Shown: positions 22,880 through 34,859, numbered from the stretch's first letter. The stretch: 64,000 nucleotides of DNA from Cryptomeria japonica (GCF_030272615.1 NC_081415.1:601855644-601919643), one strand, 5' to 3'. The notes: generated by a model from the letters alone, not told the origin. Made by a program: numbers and translations.

Positions 22880-23130
22880 TGTTAGATAGTTCAAATATTT
22901 GGAAGACAACCGAGAGGGGGGGTGAATATATTTTTACAGATTACATGAACCATTAGCAATTTAAAATTTAATACTAGAACCCAAAACACTAATATTGAAA
23001 TAGCAGTTAATCCAATTAAGTATAAACAATAATCACAATAAAAGCCATCCACACGACACCAAGAATTTTATGTGGAAAACCTAATAAAGGGAAAAACCAC
23101 AGTGGGAGGCCTACCCACAATTAGATAATA
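22880..23130 (-). repeat. Cop1 5' LTR, surviving part
   Basis: Aligns with 9177-9426, beginning TGTTAGATAGTTC and passing the G run near 22914 and the AGGCCTACCCACAATTAG block. Similarity stops near 23130, where unrelated sequence begins. Confidence 0.8.
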
Positions 23131-23411
23131 TTAGGGTAAATGTGTGCAAATTGAAGAAACTATGCATAAATAGTGAGCTATAGTCATCAAATGGAGCCAT
23201 AAACCTGGATTTGAGCAATATGTGAAGGTTTGAAACTATTTCCAGAAGGTTGACTTGAATTGTGGGGACCAAAATGCTTGTTGCTTTGGTCCTTTGCACT
23301 TTTTGCATGTCTAAAGAGGAACCTGTTCATCTATGCAAATAATGTCAATATTAAAAGTTACAAATCTATACTTGTTTCTATACACAATGGAGAAGGAAAA
23401 ATGATTGCGAA
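23131..23411. other. Unassigned segment left of N4 (possible LTR of element U)
   Basis: No ORF or known domain is recognised. If 59700-60411 is an LTR of element U, this segment would be its other part, split by N4. The N4 target duplication links the two sides. The true left edge near 23130 has no clear TG end, so this is inference. Confidence 0.3.
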
Positions 23412-24543
23412 TTTTGAAATCAATGAACACTAAGAGGGGGGGTGAATCAATGTTATGCAATTTACAAATTTATTGAACTGATTCTTAAACCACCAGATGC
23501 ATATGAATGAAAGTAAAGTGCAAAAACATAAACCAATCGACCACAAAACCATAGCACTAGAATTTTTACGTGAAAAACTGGAAAGGAAAAAACCATGGTT
23601 GGATTTGAACCCACAATATTATAATACTTTGATCAGGAGTATGATAATATATATTACAAAAAGAGGATTGCACTTGCATTCAAGCTCACTGCTCAAATAC
23701 AAAAGAGGGATAGAGCCCAGAGGACTCACTGCCCTACAAATGATTAAAAATGAATACAATAGTGTCTGAACTAAATAATAGCATCTACTAATGCCAAATA
23801 ACAATTCTAGTTAAGCTCAAGAATTCTTGTGCAACTATTATGTCCCTCTACTCTACTTTGTTGCTCTGTTATATACCGAAACACTAAAACATTCAATTAC
23901 ATTTACCAAACTTCTCACATTCACTCATATAGTCTTCTCACTCTTATATAATTTCTTAAAATTCTCAAATGAATCATTCTTATATCTGCATCAATGGAAC
24001 AAATCAATTCCCATGTCAGCCTAATTGCATAACACGCAGCATGAAACGTGTAACCAACAAGTTAGCTCAATTCATCCAAAAATCCATATGCAGACCTAAA
24101 CAAGATGATAATAAGTTTCACACATGTTGGCCCAATCTTCTCGAATTCAAAAACAATCATCAAAATCATACCAAAGATTCTGGATCACATGTTACATCAA
24201 AATAGCTTTGTTCTTCCTGAATTACCAGATGCTAGACCTTCAATCTCGCTCATGAATCAACACTGTTTACAAGGATTACAAGGTAAGCTACCTTAAAACT
24301 TGAATCATCTACCTCTATTACCACAAGAAAATTTGTGCAACCTAAATCAAGATCTACACACTATACTCATACTTTATCAGAAATTGTATTCCATCTTCCA
24401 TACTTATGCCTATTGGATAATGCAACTTCTGGTAAATCAAAGCTACATGTACCGGATATAAATTCTAAACTGAGTTTCCATCAATGACAACTCCTAAGCA
24501 TCTCCTGTATCAATCTTCACTAGAATAGTGTCTCTTGCCAACA
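23412..24543 (-). repeat. N4 3' LTR
   Basis: This 1,132-bp repeat pairs with 58560-59699. AAATCAATGAACACTAAGAG and the G run (23431-23440) lie near its plus-strand start, and it ends CTTGCCAACA. It is followed directly by the polypurine tract. Confidence 0.85.
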
Positions 24544-24697
24544 ATTTCCCCCTTTGGCATTGATGGCAACACTGTGAAAAAATGGCACTGTCAAAACTAT
24601 CTGCAAAACTTCAAAATTTCAAAACATAATAATCTCTAAGACTCAATAGGCTCCCCCTAAGAATATACACCATTTTTCACTTCTCTCTCTCCCCCTT
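24544..24697 (-). other. N4 polypurine tract block
   Basis: On the minus strand GTTGCCATCAATGCC leads into AAAGGGGGAAAT directly before the LTR (24544-24556). Inner tracts lie at 24650-24660 and 24686-24697 (GTCAAAGGGGGAGAG). Same layout as N1, N3, Cop1 and Cop2. Confidence 0.78.
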
Positions 24698-24758
24698 TGA
24701 CAATAATACCAAAGATAGGAATCCACCAAAATTTGTATACAAGTGTGTACACAGTTAC

Positions 24759-24975
24759 TTACAAAAATTTGAAAATATCTGCAAAAATTGTTATTAGGGA
24801 CAACAAGTGGTCATCCCAACCCTTCTTCAAACTCTCCAAAATATTGATTAGAACACTAAAAATATAGGCATGCATCTTACCTCCTCTTTGATCTATCAGA
24901 ACACTCTTATTCTGAGAATTTATTGCATCTTTCTTGCTGCTAATCAATGAATCTAACGGGAGAGTGATAGCGCTT
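24759..24975 (-). pseudogene. N4 ORF2, C-terminal piece
   Basis: The residues KKDAINSQNKSVLIDQ and a hydrophobic tail ending ADIFKFL lie where the ORF2 C-terminus ends in N1 and N3, shortly before the inner polypurine tract. It is the continuation of 34860-35797 after removal of G1. Short and diverged; identified by position more than by residues. Confidence 0.5.
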
Positions 24976-24980
24976 CTTAC

Positions 24981-27582
24981 TGGTGCAGGAGCACCTGAGC
25001 ACCTGAATGCTCAAATCTTAGCAGGTATAACATTTTATTGCAAATTAAGCATGTGTGTTTATTTTATGCTTCTAGTAGGTTTAATAGGTTTGTTTTGTGG
25101 TGTAATAAGGTTTGGAACTCATTTGTGTTAAGAGTTTCCAAGATTTTTTTTTTTTTTTCTCAATGGGCCAAAAATTGTCAATTTTGGGTCCAAATGACCA
25201 TTTTTGAATTTTTGATGTTGTAAAGCCTTGAAAGGAATTGGAGCATGTTTATTTAGTGTTTCTAATGATTTTTGAGTCATTGGTTTGAGTGCCAAGTCAC
25301 CGGGAGTCAAAATGCAACTTTTTGAGCAACAAAAGTTGTCAAAAGTTGTCAAAAAGCTGTCAAAAAGTGAAAAAAATGACTTTTGGTGGTTTTGGTTAGT
25401 TCCAGCCTATACCTATCCATACAAAGGCTTCAACAAGTTGGAACATGTATAAAAACCATGTTCCAATCATTGTATGTGCAGTTCATGTTGGAAAAATAAG
25501 AGAAATACTTGTTTGTGCTTGTATTTTGTGAGTTTTTGACTAGTTTTCTGCACTTTTTAGAGTACAGTCCGTACCATGGCTCCATGAGTCCGTACTAATC
25601 CTATTTTTGGTTGATGTGATGTCCTTTGATGTTTTAGTAGTGATTGGAACAAGTTTTATTTGAAGTATTCTTGAGAAAGGCATTGTTTTGTGGTTCCAAT
25701 AGAAGATCATTCATGGTCCAACTGATTTCTTCAAAGTCTCTTCATCCATGGCTTTGAGGAAATTTGTTGGATCCTCTATACATACTATACCATACATCTA
25801 TTTCCCTTTCCTATCAATGCACAAGTGTTTGTAAATCCATGGCAAGTGTGTGAAGTGAGCAACTTGGCTTGGGTATTCTTAAAATTATTTGAATGGTACT
25901 TTGTTGTTCATAGCACTGTACTTTTGATATGTTGAAGAAGAATTAAGTTGGAAAGAGTCTTAATTGTATTTTATCATCCTTGTCTCTCTCATGACTTGGT
26001 TGGTTGCAAGAAGCAAAGGTGTAATTAGATTGTAAAATCAGTGAGTCACTATTTCATTGGATAAAACCTCATTGCCAACCTCCCAAATGGATAGTGTGGA
26101 ATGATGGGTTCTTCTTTCATGCAAAATGGAAATGTATTTGCAAGTGGTTTCAATGTGAAGAAGACAAATTACACGTTTTGATTGTAAAGGACCTAAATAA
26201 GGATCCTAAAACAGTGTATTCTTTGTCACAGTCACATACTATTGTTATGATTTGTGTCATCCTTTAAGTGTTCAAACCTTCAAGATTTTTGAAGAAGTTA
26301 TATACACTATTCTATCATGCCATTAATACCTTCTTATAGGCCAGGGACAAACTAAAGAAATAGGTCAAAACAGAGAAAGAAAGTTGTCACAGTTTTAAGA
26401 CTGTGAAAGTGCAGTAAGGCGGGTAAGAGACCAACAGTCATGAAAAAGACCCTTTCCTACTTGTTTGCAGGTTACTCCAACTATTTTCAAGACATTGTTG
26501 CATTCATATGTGATATACTTTCATTATACTTGCTTTATTAATGTTAACAAAGTATACAAAACCTTGAAAACATCGTTGTCCCAGTCTTTAGATAGTTATT
26601 TCTGAGTAAATGCAGCAGTATGGTATCTATTTGATAAAATGACAATATTAGAAGATGAGGTTTGAATCCTTGGAAGTGTTTGGTATATGTTGTAGCAAGG
26701 TTTGAAGCATTTAAATTGGTCTACTATCATGAGGAAGACTTGTAAATTGCAAACCCTCACTAGAAACCTCAAAAACCCTTAAAAATTGCATATTTTGTGG
26801 GACAGTCCTTGAACAGTCTGTACAATACTTGCCATAGAAAAAATCCTTGAGCTTTCATCATCAAATGACCACATCTCTAGGGGTTTTTCATGAAGTTTAG
26901 CAGGTTGAGCAGGGTGAACAAATTTCATTAAAAACTAGGGCTAATTCTAGTAGCCTTTTTGGAGCAAATTTGACCATTTCATGAAATCAGTAAGGAAGGA
27001 GGAGAAATTGATTGTTTCAAACCATCAAAATGGATAAGTTAAGCCCTGAGACACCCTACTACAATATCCATAGCATTGCATTGAGTCATTTTATCAAAAT
27101 GACCATTTGAACCTAGAAAGTTGCTTTGAGTAACCCAACGTTCTTTGCATCCAATTTAGAAATTTTCATTCTTGAAAGGTGAAGGACAGTCATCATACTT
27201 TGCAGACCTGTCCAGATGCTTAATCAATAGATTTATATGATTGAAAACCTTAAAGGTGCAATTATGGTTAGGTAAACCATCGTTCTCCAACAGTTTCCCA
27301 TTCCGGGAAGAGAGGAGATTCAGCCAGTTGGACAACCAAACTTGTTCATTTTTTGGTGACACTCAAGAGGACCTCATTTCAGACTAGAATGACTTAGCAT
27401 GGAAGGTAAGGAGGAATGATGTCCAATACAATAGGGTGCAAGCAGTGTTGAATAGAGAGGAGAAGATAGGAGAAGGGTTTAGAAGAATCCCATTTGTGCC
27501 TAGGGATTGAGTTGGGAAGTACATTGAGAACAAAAGCCCACCAACCTCAAAGAAGACCAACTTCTATCTTACCTCCTCATCA
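24981..27582 (+). repeat. G1 5' LTR
   Basis: A 2,602-bp LTR beginning TGGTGCAGGAGCACC, a small perfect inverted repeat, and ending CTCCTCATCA. It contains a poly-T run near 25146 and a TATA box. Minus-strand ORFs inside it (25128-25352 and 27156-27362) recur in the other LTR only because the LTRs are copies. Confidence 0.95.
25448..25455 (+). promoter_or_regulatory. G1 LTR TATA box
   Basis: TATAAAAA within CATGTATAAAAACCATG, conserved at 32721-32728 in the 3' LTR. Suitable as the core promoter of the element. Confidence 0.6.
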
Positions 27583-27585
27583 TAG

Positions 27586-27598
27586 TGGTATCATAGCC
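27586..27598 (+). other. G1 primer binding site
   Basis: TGGTATCATAGCC lies three bases after the 5' LTR. It matches the initiator-tRNA-Met complement except for one base (T for G). Confidence 0.85.
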
Positions 27599-27627
27599 AA
27601 TTCAGATTTGGGTTGAGAGATTAGCAC

Positions 27628-28437
27628 ATGTCAGTTAGTGAGTCAGTGGGAGACAACACCAGCAACATGGTGACCAATGCAAAGTTAGCAAAGAGGGTGG
27701 AGGATCAGGTTGAAGAAAATAAACTCCTTAGGGAAAGATTACAACAACTTGAAAGTAAGTTGAACCGGGTAGAAGTCAAGACTAAAGAAGTCAGTGAGAG
27801 AGTAGAAAATGCTGAAGATAAGAAGGAAACCTTAGAGGAAGAGATCCCCGAACCATATCCAATCTTGGATAGTGAACAAGAAACCTTTTTACAAGCTTTG
27901 AAAGCTTTGACTGGAAAGGCCCTAGATGGAGTGTCCCATTTTAGTGGCAAGATGGAACCAGAAGCACTAATGGAGTGAATAGAGGGTCTAGAGAATCACT
28001 TTGAATGTGATGGCATTACTGAAGCATAGAAAGTGAAGGTAGCCAAATCCAGAATGAGGGGGGCAGCCTTGACCTGGTGGAAATTCATCCAAGAGGAAAG
28101 GGTGAAAGAGGGAAAGAAACCCATAACCACCTGGAAGACAATGTTAACTAAGATCAAAGACACCTACATGCCTGAAGATTATGAAATCCAGTTACATAGG
28201 AAGAGACAAAACTTGAGACAGAAAGACCTAGATGTCAGTAGTTACACTGAAGAATTCCAAAAACTAAGCCTTAGATCCAAGGTACAAGAAGATGAAAATG
28301 TCAGAGTAGCTAGATATCTCAATGGGTTAAGATGGAATATTCAGGAAGAATTAAGCCTATGGTGTCCCAACACATTACAGAAGTATTTTCAATTAGCACT
28401 AAAGGCAGAAGAGAGAAACAAGAAGAAGCAAAAATAG
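27628..28437 (+). pseudogene. G1 gag
   Basis: Starts at ATG 27628 (MSVSESVGDN). A Glu/Lys-rich coiled coil (VEENKLLRERLQQLESKLNR) is followed by the Ty3-type gag domain with RMRGAALTWWKF, TYMPEDYEIQL and YTEEFQKLSLRS. Stops lie at 27976 (TGA), 28027 (TAG) and 28435 (TAG), all in one unbroken frame. It would form the particle shell. It continues directly into the knuckle and protease. Confidence 0.9.
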
Positions 28438-29475
28438 AATAGTAGAGGTAGAGGCAGAGGAAATAGAGGCAGTCATAGAGGCAGTTTTGGGGGAAGAAAC
28501 ACAGATCATAGGTCCTAGGGAGAGTCTAAGCTTATTGAGCAAAGCGGGGATTCTCAGAGCAAACCCAACTATAGGGGTAGGGGATCAGGCAACCCAGGAA
28601 GGGGTAGATCTAATGGACCTGGAAGAGGTTCATACTTCTCCACAATGAAGTGTTACAACTGTCAGAAACTAGGCCATCCAGCATATAGATGCCCAGAGAA
28701 GCCAAGTTCATCTCAAGGAGGTGATAAGAGAGTCCATTTTGTGCAAGAGGAAACCACACCAAATCAAAGGTGTCTACCATCAGAAGAAGGGGAAAAGCTC
28801 ATGATCAGGAGGATCCTCATGAAAGAGCCAACTCAGAAAGATATGTCTCAAAGGAAAGCTCTTTTTAGGATCAAATGTAAGATCCAAGGAAAGGTGTACA
28901 AAGTTATCATTGACTCAGGATCAACTGATAACATCATATCAGAAGAAGCTGCTACAAAACTTCATCTACCTAGAATACAGCACAATGAGCCCTACAAGGT
29001 CACATGGTTGGAAAAAGGGCAGCATGTATTGGTGAGTGAACAAACATGGGTAGAGTTTAACATAGGTGAGTACCAAGATAAGATTTTGCGTGATATACTA
29101 CCTATGGATGCTTGTCATTTGCTTTTAGGAAGACCTTGGCAATTTGACAAGAAAGCACAATATGATGGTGAAAAGAACTCATACTCATTTTTCAAGAATG
29201 GTATCAACTATAAAATTCAGTCCCTTAATGAAGAAAGAGAGGGCAGCAAACCACAAGTTCCCAAAACTTTGTTAGTTGGTGAAAAGGAGTTCATTCATAC
29301 CTTAAAGGAAGGTGATGGCATAGGTTTTGCATTGGTAACTAAACCAGTTGATGAAAAGAAAGAAAAGAAGGTAGAAATCCCATATGAGGTGCAGCAACTT
29401 CTATATCAGTTTAAGTCAATTGTTAATGATGGTCAACCAACCTCTCTACCTCCTCAGAGAGCCATTAGCCACTAG
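28438..29475 (+). pseudogene. G1 nucleocapsid knuckle and protease
   Basis: An Arg/Gly-rich stretch with a TAG at 28516 precedes one CCHC knuckle, CYNCQKLGHPAYRC (28651-28692). The retropepsin motif IIDSGSTDNIIS has its catalytic Asp at 28912-28914, and DACHLLLGRPW is the second conserved segment of Ty3-type proteases. A TAG at 29473-29475 ends the open stretch; the frame carries on. Confidence 0.9.
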
Positions 29476-30426
29476 ATAGACTTCATCCCAGGTGCATCCT
29501 TACCAAACAAAGCTGCTTACAAAATGACACCTAAACAAAATCAGGAAGTGTCAAGACAAATCCAAGAGCTCCTAGACCAAGGATTGATTAGAAAAAGCAT
29601 TAGTCCATGTGCAGTACCCACAGTGTTAGCACCTAAGAAAGGTGGGGCTTGGAGACTTTATACAGATTCAAGAGCAATAAACACAATCACAATCAGGATA
29701 GAAGATCTTATGGATTGTTTAGGGGGAGCAAAATATTTCAGTAAGATAGACCTAAAATGTGGTTATCATCGAATCTGCATTAAGGAGGGAGATGAATGGA
29801 AAACAGCTTTCAAGACAAATGAGGGGTTGTATGAATGGCTAGTCATGCCATTTGGGTTAACAAATGCACCCAGTACATTTATGAGATTGATGAATGAGGT
29901 GTTACATGACTTCATAGGTAGGTTTGTAGTTGTGTACCTTGATGACATCTTAATTTTCAGTCAAACCAAGGAAGAACACCTCCAACATTTGCAGATTGTC
30001 TTACAAAGATTGAATGATGAACAACTTACTATCAATCTAGAGAAATGTGATTTCCTTAAGCAAGAGCTGGTCTATTTGGGTTTTTTTGTTTCAGGGGGTG
30101 ATTTGAAGATGGATCCAAATAAGGTAGAAGCCATAGTTAATTGGCCAACCCCTAAGAATGCTAGTGATGTCAGGAGTTTTCATGGACTTGCTCAATTTTA
30201 TAGGAAATTTATCAGAGGTTTCAGTGAAATATGTGCACCTATGTTAGAAACCATTAAGGATGGTGTGAAAATGAAATTTCAGTGGACAGAAGCAGCCAAC
30301 AGGGGATTTGAATTGTTGAAAGTTAGAGTTGCTACCCAACTAGTGTTGATTCTACCTAGTTTTGACAAATTGTTTACCTTAGAGTGTGATGCAAGTAATA
30401 TTGCTATTGGTGCTGTTTTGAGTTAG
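29476..30426 (+). pseudogene. G1 reverse transcriptase
   Basis: Shows [56 protein letters not shown] and the active site YLDDILIF (YLDD at 29935-29946). Between DSRAIN and EDLMDCL about seven residues usual in Ty3 enzymes are absent with the frame kept, so a small in-frame deletion is likely. A TAG at 30424-30426 follows the [12 protein letters not shown] start of RNase H. Confidence 0.92.
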
Positions 30427-30942
30427 GATAATAGACCTGTTGCATTTTTCAGTGAAAAGCTTAATGATGCTAAGAAGAAATATTCTTCATATGATCTTGA
30501 AATGTATGCTTTGGTTTAGGCACTTAGGAAATGGAGGCATTATCTTCTTCCTAAAGAATTTGTGGTTTACACTAACAACCAGGCACTTAGTTTTCTCAAT
30601 TCACAGGATAAGCTTAGTCACAAACATGTTAAATGGGTAGAGTCTTTGCAAGCATATACTTTTACTTTGAAGCATAAGAAAGGATAGTGCAATAAAGTAA
30701 CTAATACATTGAGTAGAAGGTTACTTACTGTTCAAGAAATTCAGATTAGAAGTATTGGTATAGAATGTTTTAAGGATTTATATCCACATGATTCTGATTT
30801 TGCTGATATTTACAAGGTGTGTCAAGATTTTCAGAATACTTTTCATAGTGAATATGCTGACTATACTTTGCAGAATGGATTGTTATTCAGGGGTGGACAG
30901 CTATGTGTGCCAAAAGGTTCAATGAGGGAGAATCTGATATAG
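30427..30942 (+). pseudogene. G1 RNase H and connection
   Basis: Continues the same frame with PVAFFSEKL, a YSSYDLEMYAL segment, RKWRHYLLP, VYTNNQALSFL and KHVKWVESLQ, as in Ty3 RNase H. TAG codons lie at 30517, 30685 and 30940. In the residue that normally reads Asp in the TDH-type motif Asn is present (YTNNQAL), another sign of decay. Confidence 0.85.
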
Positions 30943-31827
30943 GAAAAGCACAATGGTTGCTTGAGTGGTCACTTTGGTCTTAATAAGACTTTGGAATTGG
31001 TTCAAAGACACTATTTTTGGCCTAAGATGCAGGCAGATGTCAGGAAATATGTTGAACAATGCATGGTGTGTCAGAAAGCCAAGGGAACTAGCACTAATGC
31101 TAGTTTGTATCAGCCTCTTCCCATACCTTCTAGGCCTTGGGATTGCATCAGTATGGATTTTGTGGTAGGTTTGCCCAGAACTAAAGCAGGGTGTGATAGT
31201 ATTTTTGTGGTTGTTGACAGATTCAGTAAAATGGCACATTTCATACCTTGTAAAACCACTAATGATGCTAGTCACATTGCTTTTCTTTTCTTTAAGGAAG
31301 TTGTAAGAATTCATGATTTGCCATCCAGTATTATATCTGATAGAGATGCTAAGTTTTTGGGTCATTTTTGGAAAACTTTATGGGAGAAATTGGGTACTAA
31401 CTTGTCTTTTGGCTCAACTTATCATCCACAGATAGATGGCCAAACAAAAGTGGTGAACAGAACATTGGGTAACCTACTCAGATGTCTTACCAAAGAATAT
31501 GGGCAAAGTTGGGATCAACTCATCCATCAGGCAGAGTTTGCATACAATGACAGTGTAAACAGATCCACTGGTAAGAGCCCATTTCAGATTGTTTATGGAA
31601 TGCATCCTAGAGGTGTTTTTGAGTTAAATGATGTAACTAATTTGCAGCAAGTGAGTGGTACAATAGAAGATATGGCACAGTTTATGAAAGAAATTCATGA
31701 GCAGGTACAGAAGTCCTTACAAGACACTACTCAAAAGGTTAAGGAGAGAGTTGATGCTTCAAAAAGAGATGTCCAGTTTTCAGTGGGTGATTATGTGATG
31801 GTCCATCTCAACAAATCATTGTTATAG
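30943..31827 (+). pseudogene. G1 integrase with altered active site
   Basis: The zinc-binding HHCC region runs from HNGCLSGHFG to CMVCQKAKG. The core has the first acid in SMDFVVGLP (Asp at 31156-31158) and the second in SDRDAKF (Asp near 31339). The third position, normally Glu after GQT, is Lys (31447-31449, GQTKVVNRT). A change of GAA to AAA would explain it. The C-terminal part includes the PFQIVYGMHPR segment. A TAG at 31825 splits it from the chromodomain. Confidence 0.9.
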
Positions 31828-32232
31828 AAAGGAGTGCCTACCAAGTTGAAAATGAGAAGAGTAGGACCATGCAAAATCTTGGCTAAATATGGCCATAATG
31901 CTTACAAAGTTGATTTGCCTAATGAAGTTTCTATGTCTCCTATTTTCAATGTTGCAGATTTGGTGCCATTCAAAGGGGAGCTACCATCAAATTCACAAAG
32001 AGTTTCAGATCTTTCTCATTCCCTTTCTTATCTTTCTCTCCCCTCTTCTTCTACTCCCATTCCTCAGCAAGTACTAGATTCAAGAATCATAAAAAAGACA
32101 AGACACCATACCTACATGGAGCATCTTATCAAGTGGAAGGATAAGCCAGTTTCTAAAGCCACTTGGGTACCTGAAAGTGACTTTCTCAGAACTAGAATTC
32201 CTCTTTCTTTACTTCCCAAAGGAGTCACATGA
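31828..32232 (+). pseudogene. G1 integrase C-terminus with chromodomain
   Basis: The GPY-type segment (KMRRVGPCKILAKYG) is followed by a chromodomain at about 32053-32196 with HTYMEHLIKWKDKPVSKATW. The aromatic and Trp positions of the fold are present. In chromoviruses this domain can guide insertion towards marked chromatin. The frame ends at TGA 32230-32232. Confidence 0.88.
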
Positions 32233-32243
32233 CTTCTTTGTCC

Positions 32244-32254
32244 TTAGGGGAGTA
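32244..32254 (+). other. G1 polypurine tract
   Basis: TTAGGGGAGTA lies directly before the 3' LTR, in the place of the plus-strand primer. Confidence 0.7.
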
Positions 32255-34854
32255 TGGTGCAGGAGCACCTGAGCACCTGAATGCTCAAATCCTAGCAGGT
32301 ATAACATTTTATTGCAAATTAAGAATGTGTGTTTATTTTATGCTTCTAGTAGGTTTAATAGGTTTTTTTTGTGGTGTAATAAGGTTTGGAACTCATTTGT
32401 GTTAAGAGTTTCCAAGATTTTTTTTTTTTTTCTCAATGGGCCAAAAATTGTCAATTTTGGGTCCAAATGAGCATTTTTGAATTTTTGATGTTGTAAAGCC
32501 TTGAAAGGCATTGGAGCATGTTTATTTAGTGTTTCTAATGATTTTTGAGTCATTGGTTTGAGTGCCAAGTCACCGGGAGTCAAAATGCAACTTTTTGAGC
32601 AACAAAAGTTGTCAAAAGTTGTCAAAAAGCTGTCAAAAAGTGCAAAAAATGACTTTTGGTGGTTTTGGTTAGTTCCAGCTTGTACCTATCCATAAAAATG
32701 CTTCAATAAGTTGGAACATGTATAAAAACCATGTTCCAATCATTGTATGTGCAGTTCATGCTGGAAAAATAAGAGAAATACTTGTTTGTGCTTGTATTTT
32801 GTGAGTTTTTAACTAGTTTTCTGCACTTTTTAGAGTACAGTCTGTACCATGGCTCCATGAGTCCGTACTGATCCTATTTTTGGTTGATGTGATCTCCTTT
32901 GATGTTTTAGTAGTGATTGGAACAAGTTTTATTTGAAGTATTCTTGAGAAAGGCATTGTTTTGTGGTTCCAATGGAAGATCATTCATGGTCCAACTGATT
33001 TCTTCAAAGTCTCTTCATCCATGGATTTGAGGAAATTTATTGGATCCTCTATACATACTCTACCATACATCTATTTCCTTTTCCTATCAATGCACAAGTG
33101 TTTGTAAACCCATGGCAAGTGTGTGAAGTGAGCAACTTGGCTTGGTTATTCTTAAAATTATTTGAATGGTACTTTGCTATTCATAGCACTGTAATTTGAT
33201 ATGTTGAAGAAGAAATAAGTTGGCAAGAGTCTTAATTGTATTTTATCATCCTTGTCTCTCTCATGACTTGGTTGGTTGCAAGAAGCAAAGGTGTAATCAG
33301 ATTGTAAAAACAGTGAGTCACTGTTTCATTAGATAAAACCTCATTGCCAACCTCCCAAATGGATAGTGTGGAATGATGGGTTCTTCTTTCATGCAAAATG
33401 GAAATGTATTTTCAAGTGGTTTCAATGTGAAGAAGACAAATTACACATTTTGATTGTAAAGGACCTAAATAAGGATCCTAAAACAGTGTATTCTTTGTTA
33501 CAGTCACATACTGTTGTTATGATTTGTGTCATCCTTTAAGTGTTCAAACCTTCAAGATTTTTGAATAAGTTATATACACTATTCTATCATGCCATTAATA
33601 CCTTCTTGTAGGCCAGGGACAGAGTAAAGAAGTAGGTCAAAATAGAGAAAGAAAGTTGTCACAGTTTTAAGACTGTGAAAGTGCAGTAAGGCGGGTAAGA
33701 GACCAACAGTCATGAAAAAGACCCTTTCCTACTTGTTTGCAGGTTACTCCAACTATTTTCAAGACATTGTTGCATTCATATGTGATATAATTTCATTATA
33801 CTTTCTTTATTAATGTTAACAAAGTATACAAAACCTTGAAAACATCGCTGTCCCAGTCTTTAGACTGTTATTTCTGAGTAAATGCAGCAGTATGGTATCT
33901 ATTTGATAAAATGACAATATTAGAAGATGAGGTTTGAATCCTTGGAAGTGTTTTGTATATGTTGTAGCAAGGTTTGAAGCATTTAAATTGGTCTACTATC
34001 ATGAGGAGGACTTGTAAATTGCAAACCCTCACTAGAAACCTCAAAAACCCTTGAAAATTGCATATTTTGTGGGACAGTCCTTGAACAGTCCGTACAGTAC
34101 TTGCCATAGCAAAAATCCTTGAGCTTTCATCATCAAATGACCACATCTCTAGGGGTTTTTCATGAAGTTTATCAGGTTGAGCAGGGTGAACAAATATCAT
34201 TAAAAACTAGGGCTAATTCTAGTAGCCTTTTTGGAGCAAATTTGACCATTTCATGAAATCGGTAAGGAAGGAGGAGAAATTGATTGTTTCAAACCATCAA
34301 AATGGATAAGTTAAGCCTTGAGACACCCTACTACAATATCCATAGCATTTCATTGAGTCATTTTATCAAAATGACCATATGAACCTAGAAAGTTGCTTTG
34401 AGTAACCCAACGTTCTTTGCATCCAATTTAGAAATTTTCATTCTTGAAAGGTGAAGGACAGTCATCATACTTTACAAACCTATCCAGATGCTCAATAAAA
34501 ATATTTATATGATTGAAAACCTTAAAGGTGCAATTAAGGTTAGGTAAACCATGGTTCTCCAACAGTTGCCCATTCCGGGAAGAGAGGAGATTCAGCCAGT
34601 TGGACAACCAAACTTGTTCATTTTTTGGTGACACTCAAGAGGACCTCATTTCTGACTTGAATGCCTTAGCATGGAAGCTAAGGAGGAATGATGTCTAATA
34701 CAATAGGGTGCAAGCAGTGTTGAATAGAGAGGAGAAGATAGGAGAAGGGTTTAGAAGAATCCCATTTGTGCCTAGGGATTGAGTTGGGAAGTACATTGAG
34801 AACAAAAGCCCACCAACCTCAAAGAAGACCAACTTCTATCTTACCTCCTCATCA
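32255..34854 (+). repeat. G1 3' LTR
   Basis: A 2,600-bp LTR pairing with 24981-27582. About 15 differences are visible over the first 640 bp by eye. Confidence 0.95.
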
Positions 34855-34859
34855 CTTAC

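Larger units (their letters stand above)
9177..23130 (-). mobile_element. Cop1: SIRE-type Copia element, interrupted by N2
   Basis: A minus-strand Copia element with gag, protease, integrase, reverse transcriptase and RNase H in Copia order (22821 to about 18740). Its 3' LTR is split by N2 (9177-10216 and 18177-18353). Its 5' LTR starts at 22880 and is recognisable only to about 23130. Motifs such as [18 protein letters not shown] and repeated polypurine tracts before the 3' LTR are typical of the SIRE/sirevirus lineage. Stops, frameshifts and an integrase deletion make it defective. The target duplication cannot be checked because the right end is lost. Confidence 0.85.
24981..34854 (+). mobile_element. 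G1: Ty3/Gypsy chromovirus
   Basis: A 9,874-bp plus-strand element with LTRs of 2,602 and 2,600 bp and a perfect 5-bp duplication, CTTAC (24976-24980 and 34855-34859). One frame from 27628 to 32232 (1,534 codons) covers gag, zinc knuckle, protease, reverse transcriptase, RNase H, integrase and C-terminal chromodomain, the Gypsy order of a chromovirus. Ten stops (nine TAG, one TGA), a catalytic-site change in integrase and an RT deletion make it inactive. It is inserted in N4 ORF2. By-eye LTR divergence of 2-3 percent makes it the youngest element seen. Long LTRs and a tRNA-Met site would fit the Tekay clade, but I did not classify it. Confidence 0.95.

Noticed and set aside
25128-25352. Antisense ORF in the G1 LTR, repeated at 32338-32625 (and 27156-27362 with 34428-34634)
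   Set aside because: Conservation is explained by LTR duplication. No domain is recognised.
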